From contig JBMNKZ010000007.1 of assembly GCA_050952465.1 (NCBI GenBank), positions 186,001 through 250,000 on the forward strand: a stretch of 64,000 nucleotides of DNA, in the 5' to 3' direction. A program made the translations under genes and the position numbers. The DNA is from DUPU01 sp050952465. GTDB lineage: Bacteria; Bacillota; Dehalobacteriia; Dehalobacteriales; Dehalobacteriaceae. The stretch's first letter is position 1. The number at the start of each line of letters is the position of its first letter. Positions 8,126-17,321 of this stretch are shown one piece after another. The notes under the pieces were generated by a model. It was not told the DNA's origin. It saw only the letters and a program-made list of their open reading frames with translations, and ran no database searches.

Positions 8126-9643
8126 ATGGAAAAAAACTTTTTTGATCATAATAAAACCTTAAGAGAAATATTTGATCATCTAAGTGATGCCGTTTATTTC
8201 ATCGACAATCGCGGTGCCATTCTTTATATGAATATTGCCGCGGAAAAACTTGATGGTTATACCCTAGAAGAAGCGAAAGGCCATACCGTAACTGAGCTCT
8301 ACGGCTTAGATGTTACCCAGAGTCCTCTTCTTAAGGTAGCTGCGAGCAAAAAACCGCTCCATGACCACACCTTCCGTTATTACGTTAATAATCGTGAAGT
8401 ATACCAAATCTGTAACACCTTTCCCATTGAATTTCCCGACGGAAGTTGGGGAGCTTTTTCCATTCAAAAGGACGTCACCAAGTTAAAAGAAACAATTGAA
8501 AAAAATATTGAATTGCAAAAACAGCTTTTTGGTTACTATGAAGAATCACCGCAAAAAAACGGAAAAGAAAGTAAACTTTATACATTTAACGATATCATCG
8601 GGGATCACCCTTTGCTTCAAGAATGCAAAAACTTAGCTTATAACGCGGCACAAAGCGACTCACCCATTTTTCTCTGCGGTCTTACCGGAACCGGGAAAGA
8701 ATTGTTTGCGCAAAGCATACACTCCTCAAGCAAACGAAAAAATGAAACTTTTTTGGCTATTAACTGTGCCGCCATTCCTGAAACCTTGCTGGAAGGATTG
8801 CTATTTGGGACTGTTAAAGGTGTTTATACGGGTGCTACCGAGCGAAAAGGCTTGTTTGAACAGGCTAACGGCGGTACGCTGTTCCTGGATGAAATCAACT
8901 CTATGCCCTTATCATCTCAATCCAAGCTCCTCAGAGTTCTAGAGGAAAAATATGTTACCCCATTGGGCAGCAATGAAAAAATAAAAATCAACACGAGAAT
9001 CATCAGCAGTTGCAATGTATTCCCTAGGGAGGCTATTCAAAAAAAGCAAATTAGGGAAGATTTATTCTACCGTCTTGCCGTGATCAATATTCTGATTCCT
9101 TCCTTGAAAGAACGAAAAAGTGATATCTTCCTCTTGGCCCATCACTTTATTTCCCAGTTCAACGCTAAATATAAAAAGAACATCCTTGCTATTGACGACG
9201 ATATCATGACTTTCTTTTTGAATTACTCTTGGCCGGGCAATGTGCGCCAGTTGAAATACTGCATCGAATGTGCCATGAACCTAGTCAATGAGGATGAAAT
9301 AACCATTATGGAAAAACATTTGCCTTTCTATTTAAAAGAAAGCCAGAATGACAGTTCTTCTTTCTACCAAGGGTTCCAATCCCTGGTAACATCAATAGAA
9401 GCATTTAATGTGCCAAAAAAGGAGTTTATTAAGGCCAGCAGCACCCCTGCTTCTATTAATGCACCTAAAAAAGTGGAATCCTTAAGCACGGAAAATCTTT
9501 TATCATCCATCCGTCAAATGGAGAAAGAGAGAATTATCCAAGCATTGATCAGAAACCAAGGTATTATTAGCAAAAGTGCCAAAGACTTGGGGTTATCCCG
9601 GCAAACCCTGACTTATCGCATGAAAAAATACGGAATTAAGTGA
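8126..9643 (+). CDS. PAS-containing sigma-54 dependent transcriptional activator, RocR-like
   Basis: A 505-residue enhancer-binding protein. Domain order: PAS sensor (about 10-115), AAA+ ATPase (about 150-385), and a Fis-type helix-turn-helix (about 460-505, ending LGLSRQTLTYRMKKYGIK). The Walker A motif is GLTGTGKE (185-192) and Walker B is TLFLDE (251-256). The sigma-54 contact loop is GVYTGA (232-237) rather than the usual GAFTGA. The segment LFLDEINSMPLSSQSKLLRVL resembles RocR of Bacillus, the activator of arginine and proline catabolic genes including rocA. A P5C dehydrogenase gene lies nearby, which supports that role by context. The start at 8126 has GGGAGAG about ten bases upstream; a GTG at 8105 is less likely. 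I found no clear -24/-12 promoter in front of pruA, so its target is unproven. Confidence 0.87.
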   Translation: MEKNFFDHNKTLREIFDHLSDAVYFIDNRGAILYMNIAAEKLDGYTLEEAKGHTVTELYGLDVTQSPLLKVAASKKPLHDHTFRYYVNNREVYQICNTFPIEFPDGSWGAFSIQKDVTKLKETIEKNIELQKQLFGYYEESPQKNGKESKLYTFNDIIGDHPLLQECKNLAYNAAQSDSPIFLCGLTGTGKELFAQSIHSSSKRKNETFLAINCAAIPETLLEGLLFGTVKGVYTGATERKGLFEQANGGTLFLDEINSMPLSSQSKLLRVLEEKYVTPLGSNEKIKINTRIISSCNVFPREAIQKKQIREDLFYRLAVINILIPSLKERKSDIFLLAHHFISQFNAKYKKNILAIDDDIMTFFLNYSWPGNVRQLKYCIECAMNLVNEDEITIMEKHLPFYLKESQNDSSSFYQGFQSLVTSIEAFNVPKKEFIKASSTPASINAPKKVESLSTENLLSSIRQMEKERIIQALIRNQGIISKSAKDLGLSRQTLTYRMKKYGIK

Positions 9644-9698
9644 ATACTTAAATTAACAAATACATACTTCACTTCTACGCCAACCTTTTTATTGGGTT

Positions 9699-10976
9699 TC
9701 ATTGATCGAAGAGATTAAAGAACTTTCTTGACCGATGGATATTAATGACGACCAGGGCTAAAGCAAATAAAATCCACATAAAACTTGTGGCCGCCATGGT
9801 GCTGGAGCTAGCCACCGACAATACATAACCGGAAAAGGAAATTAATAAGGCTTCACTGACCATTTTTAAAACGGGGGTGCCTTGTTGATATACCCCAAAA
9901 AGATCACGGATCATTTTAACAAAGAAAAATAAGTATAACCCCCAAAGCACCACCCCGTAATTAATCAATACTTCCCCCCACCAGTTATGCATATTGACAA
10001 TGCCCTGGGTCATATCTTTAAATTGCGCCATATGATACTCTACATTTCCTGCCCCTACGCCCAGGAAATAGTGTTCCTTTAAAAGCAATGCCCCTTGTTT
10101 TAACAAAGTCAAACGAATAGTGACACTGGAACTATCTTCAAGAGATGTAAACTGGTTGGCTAACAATTGCCTTTCCTTGGCCCAAAAATACCACACTTCC
10201 TGACTATAACTAACCATAAAAATACACAAGGCCAAAAAAACACCAATGGGGATTATCCACTTAAACTTTATCTTGGTGATATTTTTCCAGGGCTTAAGAA
10301 AGTAAATAGCAGCTAAAATCATGATCCCCAATGAAAAAAGATTTGCCCGGGAACGGGTGAGAAGAATCACGTGAAAGGTTAGGGGAATACCAACCAACCC
10401 AACTATCCTAATCCATAGATTATTTCCATACCTTACCAAGCAATATAAAAATGGCAGGTATAAAGTTAAAAAGGTGGCTAAATCATTGGGATTTGCCATA
10501 AAACCGTTAGGGACACCCCGTTCAAAAAATATGGCAGACCCCCCTACCCCCACATTATACCGAAAATGATGTTCAAACAAACAAACCCCCAAAAATATAA
10601 ATATTATGCTGCCAAAAATAAAAATTAATAGACGTATATCCTTTTCTCTTTGAAAGTGAATCAAAGAAAACCCTATAAGGGAAAGGGCCGTAAATAAAAA
10701 TATCACATGACGCATCCAATCCGCCCTGCTATCGGCCCATAAAAAGGTGAGCCCGGCCCAACATAGCCACAAACCATAAAAAGCTAAATACTCTTTAACA
10801 AAAACCAAATCTAGCAGTTTATCCCGGCGATAAAATACATATAGCAGTACTCCTATTATCTGGATAATCAAGAGAATGCGAAAAGCGTAAATATTTTCAT
10901 ACCCGGGAACAGACAAAGTCGGGCCAAAAAAAGCCGAAATAGTTGTTAAGAGCCAAAGTATCTTCAATATCCTCAT
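9699..10976 (-). CDS. O-antigen ligase-like polysaccharide membrane protein
   Basis: A 425-residue protein with about eleven membrane segments and a long polar loop in the second half that includes GVGAGNVEYHMAQ and NMHNWWGEVLINYG. This is the pattern of the Wzy_C/WaaL family, which ligates or polymerises lipid-linked glycans outside the cytoplasmic membrane. The His in MHNWW corresponds to the conserved loop position of these enzymes. It lies at the promoter-distal end of a minus-strand polysaccharide cluster, which fits a role in attaching the finished glycan or joining its repeat units. Ligase and polymerase cannot be told apart from sequence alone. The start has GGATGGG upstream. Confidence 0.82.
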   Translation of the reverse strand: MRILKILWLLTTISAFFGPTLSVPGYENIYAFRILLIIQIIGVLLYVFYRRDKLLDLVFVKEYLAFYGLWLCWAGLTFLWADSRADWMRHVIFLFTALSLIGFSLIHFQREKDIRLLIFIFGSIIFIFLGVCLFEHHFRYNVGVGGSAIFFERGVPNGFMANPNDLATFLTLYLPFLYCLVRYGNNLWIRIVGLVGIPLTFHVILLTRSRANLFSLGIMILAAIYFLKPWKNITKIKFKWIIPIGVFLALCIFMVSYSQEVWYFWAKERQLLANQFTSLEDSSSVTIRLTLLKQGALLLKEHYFLGVGAGNVEYHMAQFKDMTQGIVNMHNWWGEVLINYGVVLWGLYLFFFVKMIRDLFGVYQQGTPVLKMVSEALLISFSGYVLSVASSSTMAATSFMWILFALALVVINIHRSRKFFNLFDQ

Positions 10977-11063
10977 AGTATCCCATCCTATAAATTCTTC
11001 TGTTTTTGTAATTTATGAGGATAAGCATGTATTTGTGTCAGATTACATATATACGGGGCTAAG

Positions 11064-11108
11064 AAAAAAGGGGGCTGTCGCATTAAATTTATTCAGTACG
11101 ACAGCCCC
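11064..11108 (-). terminator. Terminator of the secreted CBM-type protein gene
   Basis: GGGGCTGTCG (11071-11080) pairs with CGACAGCCCC (11099-11108); on the minus strand a CTTTTTTC run follows. It lies about 40 bases after the stop codon. Confidence 0.8.
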
Positions 11109-11150
11109 GCAGTATATTTCCTTCCTCCCCCAGAGATGAGGATTAATATT

Positions 11151-14100
11151 TTATTTTACGAGAGTAATATCATCAAAGTTATGGTATCCTGTGCCGCCGT
11201 TAGTTAAGAGATAAATTCTCGTGGTAACAGCGGTTTTGGGAACATTTATCACCAGTTCATTCATGTTCTCCCAACCGGTTCCGGAGTGTTTGTGTTTGAT
11301 ATCATGAGCTACCGTTCTTTTTCCGGCCGCATCAATATACATTACCACAATTCGGGATTCTGTCTTGGATGTTCCCTTTTTGGTTCTCACATTTAATTTA
11401 TACGCACCGGGAGTAAGCTTCAAGTCTTGATAAAAGTCCCAACCATATATGGCTGACCCATATTTATTGCCATTAGCCTCGCTTTTAACAGAAACAGACT
11501 TTCCGCTCCAACCGCTTGTCCCATCGGTAAAACTGCCGTTTACCATCACGGAAGGTACTGTAGGTTCAGGTGTCGGAGTCGGTACGGTCATATTTGAAGT
11601 AAGGGAAATATCGTCAAACCCATGAGCACCGCTTTCTCCGTTAGTTAATAAATAAATTCTGGTGGTAGCGGCGGTTTTGGGAACATTTATCACCAGTTCA
11701 TTCATGCTCTCCCAACCGGTTCCGGAGTGTTTGTGTTTGATATCATGAGCTACCGTTCTTTTTCCGGCCGCATCAATATACATTACCACAATTCGGGATT
11801 CTGTCTTGGATGTTCCCTTTTTGGTTCTCACATTTAATTTATACGCACCGGGAGTAAGCTTTAAGTCTTGATAAAAGTCCCAACCATATATGGCTGACCC
11901 ATATTTATTGCCATTAGCCTCGCTTTTAACAGAAACAGACTTTCCGCTCCAACCGCTTGTCCCATCGGTAAAACTACCGTTCACCATCACGGAAGGTACT
12001 GTAGGTTCAGGTGTCGGAGTCGGTACGGTCATATTTGAAGTAAGGGAAATATCGTCAAACCCATGAGCACCGCTTCCTCCATTAACCATAAGATAAATTC
12101 TGGTCGTAGCAGCGGATGCGGGTACAGTAATTGTTTGCTCCGGCATAGCTTCCCAGCCTGTCCCTTTGTGTTTATGGGTAATAGTATGGGCTACTGTCCT
12201 TTTGCCTGCCCCATCAATATACATCACAACAATTCTGGCATCAGTTGCCGCTGTTCCTTTCAGGGTTTTGGCATTTAATTTGTATTCACCGGGAGCAAGT
12301 GCCAGATCCTGATAAAAGCTCCATCCATATGGAGCAAGCCCATATTGGTTCCCATTAGCCTCACTTTTCAGGGTAACATCAGTTCCGACCCAGCCGGTTT
12401 TCCCATTGGTGAAACTTCCGTTGATCATCACATCATCTTTACCAGGTGCGTTTGCCGCCGCCTGGAAAGTCCATGTTGTTTCCACTAAAGCGTTTCCTGC
12501 CAAATCTGTTATACCAGATGCTAATACGGCTTTATAGGCAGTATCTGCCTTTAATGGGCTCGCCGGAGTGAAAACTGCGGTTTTTGTCCCGGCATCGTAT
12601 TTTACCTGACCGCTTACCCCTTCAATAAACAGACTATTCACATTCACGTTCTGCACAGCTTCATTAAAAGTTACGGATACACTGCCAGGCAGCTGGACAA
12701 CCCCGTTATTTTCCGGAGATTTTTTGGCCACTTGAGGTGCTGTGGTATCTTTCACCACCTTACCTAAGTTTCCTTGAGCTTCAGCACCTTTATCATCAAC
12801 TGCTGTCGCCCTGACGAAATAGGTGCCGTCAGCTAGGTTTTCAGTTCCCCAGTTCAAAGACCATGTACCAGAATTTTCTGACCCGGATACAAGCTCTCCA
12901 TCACCAATGGTTGTCCATGGCCCGTTACTGCTTGTACCATATGCGAAGGTAACTTTTGCTACCTGGCCATCATCGGTCACATTAGCGGTTAAAGTTAACT
13001 GACCTTTTAGATATTCCCCATCAACACTGTTTGGTGTAATTTTAGGAGACCCATCTACAGGTGGGGGTGTCGGTAATCCCCCGTTCCTTTCCCGATACAC
13101 TCTATTTAAGAATGCCGCAGATAATAAATCCTCTCCTTGAGGAGAAGTAATGGCGGAGACCTTTTTCCATGAGGCATCAAATAATGACGGTGCCCAGGAA
13201 TGAAGATTCAGCCAAAGACCGATAAAGTTTTGATTAGAGCTTGTCCCACTGCCGTCTACCCGATTAGCAATATTCCCATCGGCCTTAATTAATTTTTTTT
13301 GGACGGTATTCCCAAAACGCTGCATATCGGTAGCGTTAAAATTAATACTGTTTTTATATGCTAAATAAGCAAAATCTATATCCATAGCACCATGGGATAA
13401 ATCTTCATATCCATAATCACGGGTGCGCATATATTTCCATAGATAACCGTTGATTGAGGAATCCACAGTTAAATTATTTCTAAAATGATTGGCAATCTTC
13501 ACGGCCTTATTTTTATAAACAGCTTCCCCTGACGCTTGGTAAATTTCCAAATACAAACTACCAAAAGAAAATATCATATTAAAGGGACGGTTCAAGTACA
13601 TTTCAGTAGCAGTTTCAATCCATTCAGCATCATGTACCGCCGCCGCATCTTTCGCTGCCTTTAAATATTTATCCGCATAAGATTTATAGGATGAAAGGCC
13701 TGAATTATGATTGACAATAGTAGCAAATTGAGCAAAGGGATAAGCAATCATGGCCGTATGCACATCAAAAATCTTATAAGTGCCGTTTCCGGTATATCTG
13801 GGACCGCCGCGCCAAGCAGGAAGGCTCAAACCCCGATAGTCTTTCACTCCCCGTACACTGTCTCGCTGCTTTAATACACTGTCCCCGTGCACAATAAACT
13901 TATCCAAATATTTAGTATCTTTTGTCGCCTGGTACATCTCAAGATACCCTCGCATCACATAGCTTTCGTCCCAGGCTAAAGCTCCGTTTTCATTGTTATA
14001 ATCCTTGTACCAATTACCGTTGTTCCTGGTATCAAACCTATTAAATAGCTGCTCTACTTCGCTAAGACTAACTGCCTGAGCAGCTGAAAAAGGTAAACTT

Positions 14101-14156
14101 GTAAATATTAGAGTTAGTGCTATGAGTATATAGATCCATTTTTGTTTGTGTATCAT
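11151..14156 (-). CDS. Large secreted protein: alpha/alpha-barrel domain, Ig-like domains and three CBM-like modules
   Basis: A 1001-residue exported protein. A signal peptide (1-29, ending SAAQA) is followed by a helical domain to about 365 (NENGALAWDESYVMRGYLEMYQ, repeated Trp/Tyr/Asp-rich helices) of the alpha/alpha-toroid type found in glycan-active enzymes. Next come an Ig-like domain (about 370-470) and an SbsA-type Ig domain (about 470-570, TTAPQVAKKSPENN...). Three beta-sandwich modules end the protein (about 575-707, 708-854, 855-1001), each opening VNGSFT and closing FDDI(S/T)L. The last two are almost identical. There is no SLH, LPXTG or other anchor. The start has AGGAGG seven bases upstream. 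A hydrolase or lyase on the neighbouring polysaccharide is plausible, but no catalytic residues could be assigned. Confidence 0.83.
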   Translation of the reverse strand: MIHKQKWIYILIALTLIFTSLPFSAAQAVSLSEVEQLFNRFDTRNNGNWYKDYNNENGALAWDESYVMRGYLEMYQATKDTKYLDKFIVHGDSVLKQRDSVRGVKDYRGLSLPAWRGGPRYTGNGTYKIFDVHTAMIAYPFAQFATIVNHNSGLSSYKSYADKYLKAAKDAAAVHDAEWIETATEMYLNRPFNMIFSFGSLYLEIYQASGEAVYKNKAVKIANHFRNNLTVDSSINGYLWKYMRTRDYGYEDLSHGAMDIDFAYLAYKNSINFNATDMQRFGNTVQKKLIKADGNIANRVDGSGTSSNQNFIGLWLNLHSWAPSLFDASWKKVSAITSPQGEDLLSAAFLNRVYRERNGGLPTPPPVDGSPKITPNSVDGEYLKGQLTLTANVTDDGQVAKVTFAYGTSSNGPWTTIGDGELVSGSENSGTWSLNWGTENLADGTYFVRATAVDDKGAEAQGNLGKVVKDTTAPQVAKKSPENNGVVQLPGSVSVTFNEAVQNVNVNSLFIEGVSGQVKYDAGTKTAVFTPASPLKADTAYKAVLASGITDLAGNALVETTWTFQAAANAPGKDDVMINGSFTNGKTGWVGTDVTLKSEANGNQYGLAPYGWSFYQDLALAPGEYKLNAKTLKGTAATDARIVVMYIDGAGKRTVAHTITHKHKGTGWEAMPEQTITVPASAATTRIYLMVNGGSGAHGFDDISLTSNMTVPTPTPEPTVPSVMVNGSFTDGTSGWSGKSVSVKSEANGNKYGSAIYGWDFYQDLKLTPGAYKLNVRTKKGTSKTESRIVVMYIDAAGKRTVAHDIKHKHSGTGWESMNELVINVPKTAATTRIYLLTNGESGAHGFDDISLTSNMTVPTPTPEPTVPSVMVNGSFTDGTSGWSGKSVSVKSEANGNKYGSAIYGWDFYQDLKLTPGAYKLNVRTKKGTSKTESRIVVMYIDAAGKRTVAHDIKHKHSGTGWENMNELVINVPKTAVTTRIYLLTNGGTGYHNFDDITLVK
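11157..12038. repeat. Tandem near-identical 441-bp coding repeat
   Basis: Two consecutive copies offset by exactly 441 bases (147 codons) encode the last two CBM-like modules. They differ by only a few bases over long stretches; for example, the segment starting AACATTTATC occurs at 11241 and again at 11682. The diverged third module (about 12039-12435) is older. This points to recent duplication or gene conversion and is a likely assembly trap. Confidence 0.9.
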
Positions 14157-14473
14157 ATGGTTCCTCCTGTCTTTTATTTGTGTAATTACGGGTTTTACAG
14201 ACCCCTAATAAGCGATTCACCCCCTATTTATTGGATTTCTTTGGATTTCTTTTTATTCGACCTTTTTCGACACATATCCTGCCTTTTTCCCCTGCCAATT
14301 TGTGGAACAGGAAAAAACCTCCCCAATAAGGGAGGTGTAGATTTAATTGACGGAAGAGGACGCACCCCTCCTTGCGGTAGGGCTGCGCAGCCGTCGGAGG
14401 AAGTGAGGAAAGCAAAAGTTTGTTACTTTATGACATGCATGGGGACGTTTCGTTTTGTCACCCCATGCCCACG
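14157..14473 (-). promoter_or_regulatory. Structured leader of the secreted protein gene
   Basis: A 317-base gap without a gene. On the minus strand it contains a GC-rich folded segment (about 14350-14405) with the palindrome GGCTGCGCAGCC and pairing arms CCTCC/GGAGG and GACG/CGTC. A terminator-like hairpin (14312-14336) follows, then about 150 bases to the start codon. This could be the end of the murJ-like transcript or an attenuator leader. I recognise no known riboswitch. Confidence 0.35.
14312..14336 (-). terminator. Intrinsic terminator between the flippase gene and the secreted protein gene
   Basis: ACCTCCC (14317-14323) pairs with GGGAGGT (14330-14336) and is followed on the minus strand by six T. 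Confidence 0.75.
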
Positions 14474-16045
14474 TCAGAACCTATTTTCCTTTCTAAAAAT
14501 TCTCTGCCATCTTTCATTTATCAAAGAAAACATCATAAATATCTCATCTATTTTAAGGGCATAGGCCATCCCTAAGTATGCCCCCCCACCGGCAACCATC
14601 AGCCCGCCTAAAGATATTGCTTGCTGCATAAAGCTTTGATACCTGTTAATATCCAGCATGATATTGCCTGCTGCCATCACCAAACCCATCACCCCGGCAG
14701 CTACAACTACCTTCCCCAGGGAGACCAAAAGCTCCCCGCTCCTTTTCCATTTTAATTTACGGTACAACAGAATCATCGTGATGGTAGTATATGCCGTAAC
14801 CGAAAGAGACGTGGCCAAGGCCAAACCCCCGTGTGCCATAGGGCCGATCAGAATTAAATTCAAGGTAATGTTTAGCATTAAGCAGCTGATGCCCAAAAAC
14901 ATTGGTGTTCGCGTATCCTGCACCGCGAAATAGGCCACATTGATTACCTCTCTTAATCCTGAAGCCAATAAACCTACCCCATAGTATAAAAATGCGGTGG
15001 CGGTAATTATTGTATCATGACTATTGAATGCCCCCCGTTCAAAAAGCAGGCGAATGATGGGCACCCTAAAGACCAGGATGATTACGATCGCCGGCATAGT
15101 TAGAAACATGATGGTTCTGACCCCTTTTAGAAAAAGGCTTTGAAAGCCGGTATCATCCCCCAGAGCGGCCTTTTGGCTTAAGGCAGGAAAAATTACCGTA
15201 ACAAAAGCCAGGACAAATACCCCCAGAGCAAAACCATTCAACCGATTGGCAAAATTCAGCGCGGCTATGCTCCCTTCCGGCAGTTTAGATGCCAGCAAAC
15301 GATCCACGACCACATTTAGCTGCCCCACGACACTGGCGGCCAAAACCGGCAACATCAATCTCCCCATTTTTCTTAAGGCAGCATAATGGAGACGTAGATG
15401 GGGACGCCAGGTCATACCTATCCTTTTTAACCAGGGAATCTGGATCATCAACTGTCCCGCTACGCCCAAGGCAGTACCTAATGCTAAGCCTTTTATTCCT
15501 AGGGAGGAGCCGAAAATAAGAACCGTTCCGATAATAAACACATTATAAATAATCCCGGCTGCAGCCGGGGGACCAAAAATCTTAAAGGAATTTAACATGC
15601 CTCCCGCAATCCCCACGATCCCCCAGATACAACCGGCAGAAACCATAATGCGGGCTAAGGTTACGGTAAGTTGATGCACCTCACCTTGAAACCCTGGGGC
15701 GATAATATTGGTGATTTGAGGCATAAAAAGAAAAGCCAACCCACTTAATATGAGCATAATAACTAGTACCACAGTTAAAGCACTGTTGGCAAAGAAAAAA
15801 GCCTCTTTTTTTTCTCTTTGGTATAATAATTCATTAAAAATGGGAATAAAGGTGGTTTGTAAAGCTCGGCTGAAAGAGGCAAAAAGAATTGCCGGAATGG
15901 TTAAAGCCACCACATAGGCATCAGTATAGAAACTAGCACCAAACCCAGCTGCAATCACCATTTCTCTGATGAAGCCCATCACTTTACTAACCAAGGTGAT
16001 CATGATGATTATAAAAGCTGCTTTGGCGGTATTTTTTACTTCCAT
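14474..16045 (-). CDS. MurJ/MviN-family lipid-linked oligosaccharide flippase
   Basis: A 523-residue membrane protein with about fourteen helices. It opens AAFIIIMITLVSKVMGFIREMVIAAGFG and has further MOP-superfamily marks such as LLASKLPEGSIAALNFANRL and FYAVQD-like FAVQDTRTPMFLG. The family flips lipid II (MurJ) or other undecaprenyl-linked sugars across the membrane. Its position directly after a glycosyltransferase, with a ten-base overlap, inside a polysaccharide cluster that has no other flippase suggests it exports the cluster's own repeat unit. A second, true MurJ would then be expected elsewhere in the genome. Confidence 0.88.
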   Translation of the reverse strand: MEVKNTAKAAFIIIMITLVSKVMGFIREMVIAAGFGASFYTDAYVVALTIPAILFASFSRALQTTFIPIFNELLYQREKKEAFFFANSALTVVLVIMLILSGLAFLFMPQITNIIAPGFQGEVHQLTVTLARIMVSAGCIWGIVGIAGGMLNSFKIFGPPAAAGIIYNVFIIGTVLIFGSSLGIKGLALGTALGVAGQLMIQIPWLKRIGMTWRPHLRLHYAALRKMGRLMLPVLAASVVGQLNVVVDRLLASKLPEGSIAALNFANRLNGFALGVFVLAFVTVIFPALSQKAALGDDTGFQSLFLKGVRTIMFLTMPAIVIILVFRVPIIRLLFERGAFNSHDTIITATAFLYYGVGLLASGLREVINVAYFAVQDTRTPMFLGISCLMLNITLNLILIGPMAHGGLALATSLSVTAYTTITMILLYRKLKWKRSGELLVSLGKVVVAAGVMGLVMAAGNIMLDINRYQSFMQQAISLGGLMVAGGGAYLGMAYALKIDEIFMMFSLINERWQRIFRKENRF

Positions 16046-17283
16046 CCTTTTCTTCCCGCCCCTACCTTTTTCAACACAGATTCAAGTTCTTTTGCTAAAC
16101 GATACCGGGAGTATTTTTCCAAAGCATACCTTTTCACCTCGGTACCCAGGGCTTGAAAATGTTCTTGGTTTTTGTAAACCCGAAGAATTGCTTCAGCCAT
16201 TTGAATGCCGTCCTCCGGATCACATACTATGCCCGCTTTGAGCTTCAAAATCGCCCGGGCGGATTCTCCCTCTGGTGGTACCGTGGCCACAATGGGCCTG
16301 CCGCTAGCCAAATAATCAAATAATTTATTTGGTAAGGTACCGTTAAAAAACCGACCTTTTTTAATTGCCAATAAACAGACATCCGCTCCTGTCAAATAGG
16401 AAGCAATTTTCTGTTTCGGTCTGGGCGGTAAGAACAAGACATTTTGCAGATCCTGCTCTTCACATAGTTTAATCAAGTTTTCCTTGTGATCCCCTCCGCC
16501 AATAAAAACGAAATGAATGTCCGGCTGATCTCTTAAAAAAGAAGCAGCTTTAATGATGGTTTCAATGTCATTATTCACCCCATGGGCTCCCACATATATG
16601 GCAATAAACTTATGCTCCAGGCCGGATATTTTATTAAAATCCACCGGTTCCGGATTGCGAAATATATCTTCATCCACACCGTTTATGATTAATGTTACCT
16701 TGTCCTGATCTTTAATTGTTTTACATACAGCTTCCTTCATCCCCTCGGTCAAGGCCACAATGGCTTTGGCTTTTCTGTATAAAAACTTTTCCAACCTTTT
16801 AGCAAGGTAGATAAAAAAAGGATTTTTCAAAAAGCCTAATTCAATGGCACTTTGGGGCCATAAATCCCGCACTTCCAGGACAAATTTCCCCCTCTTAAAT
16901 ACTGCTAAGATGTATCCTGCCAAACCAACAAAAAGAGACGGGGAAGAAGCAAAAACCACATCATACCGGCCCTTAATTCCTAAACCTACCAAAATTGCTG
17001 AGAACATAAATGATAAATAATTTTTCATCCGATCCCAAAAACCTTGGCCGTAATTAGCCGTAGCATAGGTTTTATAGACACGGATACCTTCTAGGTATTC
17101 CAACACCGAGAGTTTTCCCCGATATTTTTCGGGAATCACCCGGGACATATGATCCTCTACATAGGTGGTCAGCACATCAACTTGATGTCCCTGGGAAACC
17201 AAATGTTTCACATGATAAAAATGTCTGCCCCCGCCGGCCTGATCAGGGGTAAAAAAATATTGGGTCAGATAGAGTATTTTCAT
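16036..17283 (-). CDS. Glycosyltransferase family 4 (WbuB-like)
   Basis: A 415-residue cytoplasmic enzyme with the GT-B fold. The N-terminal half opens MKILYLTQYFFTPDQAGGGRHFYH, with LEVRDLWPQSAIELG in the middle, and the C-terminal half has the donor-site pattern PNKLFDYLASGRPIVAT. The LWPxSAIELG stretch is typical of WbuB-type amino-sugar transferases in O-antigen clusters. It ends ten bases inside the flippase gene and is preceded by the UDP-sugar dehydrogenase with a short gap, so it belongs to the same transcript. Donor and acceptor sugars cannot be read from the sequence. Confidence 0.87.
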   Translation of the reverse strand: MKILYLTQYFFTPDQAGGGRHFYHVKHLVSQGHQVDVLTTYVEDHMSRVIPEKYRGKLSVLEYLEGIRVYKTYATANYGQGFWDRMKNYLSFMFSAILVGLGIKGRYDVVFASSPSLFVGLAGYILAVFKRGKFVLEVRDLWPQSAIELGFLKNPFFIYLAKRLEKFLYRKAKAIVALTEGMKEAVCKTIKDQDKVTLIINGVDEDIFRNPEPVDFNKISGLEHKFIAIYVGAHGVNNDIETIIKAASFLRDQPDIHFVFIGGGDHKENLIKLCEEQDLQNVLFLPPRPKQKIASYLTGADVCLLAIKKGRFFNGTLPNKLFDYLASGRPIVATVPPEGESARAILKLKAGIVCDPEDGIQMAEAILRVYKNQEHFQALGTEVKRYALEKYSRYRLAKELESVLKKVGAGRKGWK

Positions 17284-17321
17284 GCATTTTCCCCCTCATT
17301 CCCCATTAATCTTTGGTAAGG

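Noticed and set aside
11157..12038. Duplicated block as a mobile element
   Set aside because: The unit is exactly 147 codons, stays in frame and matches a protein module; no terminal repeats or transposase are seen.
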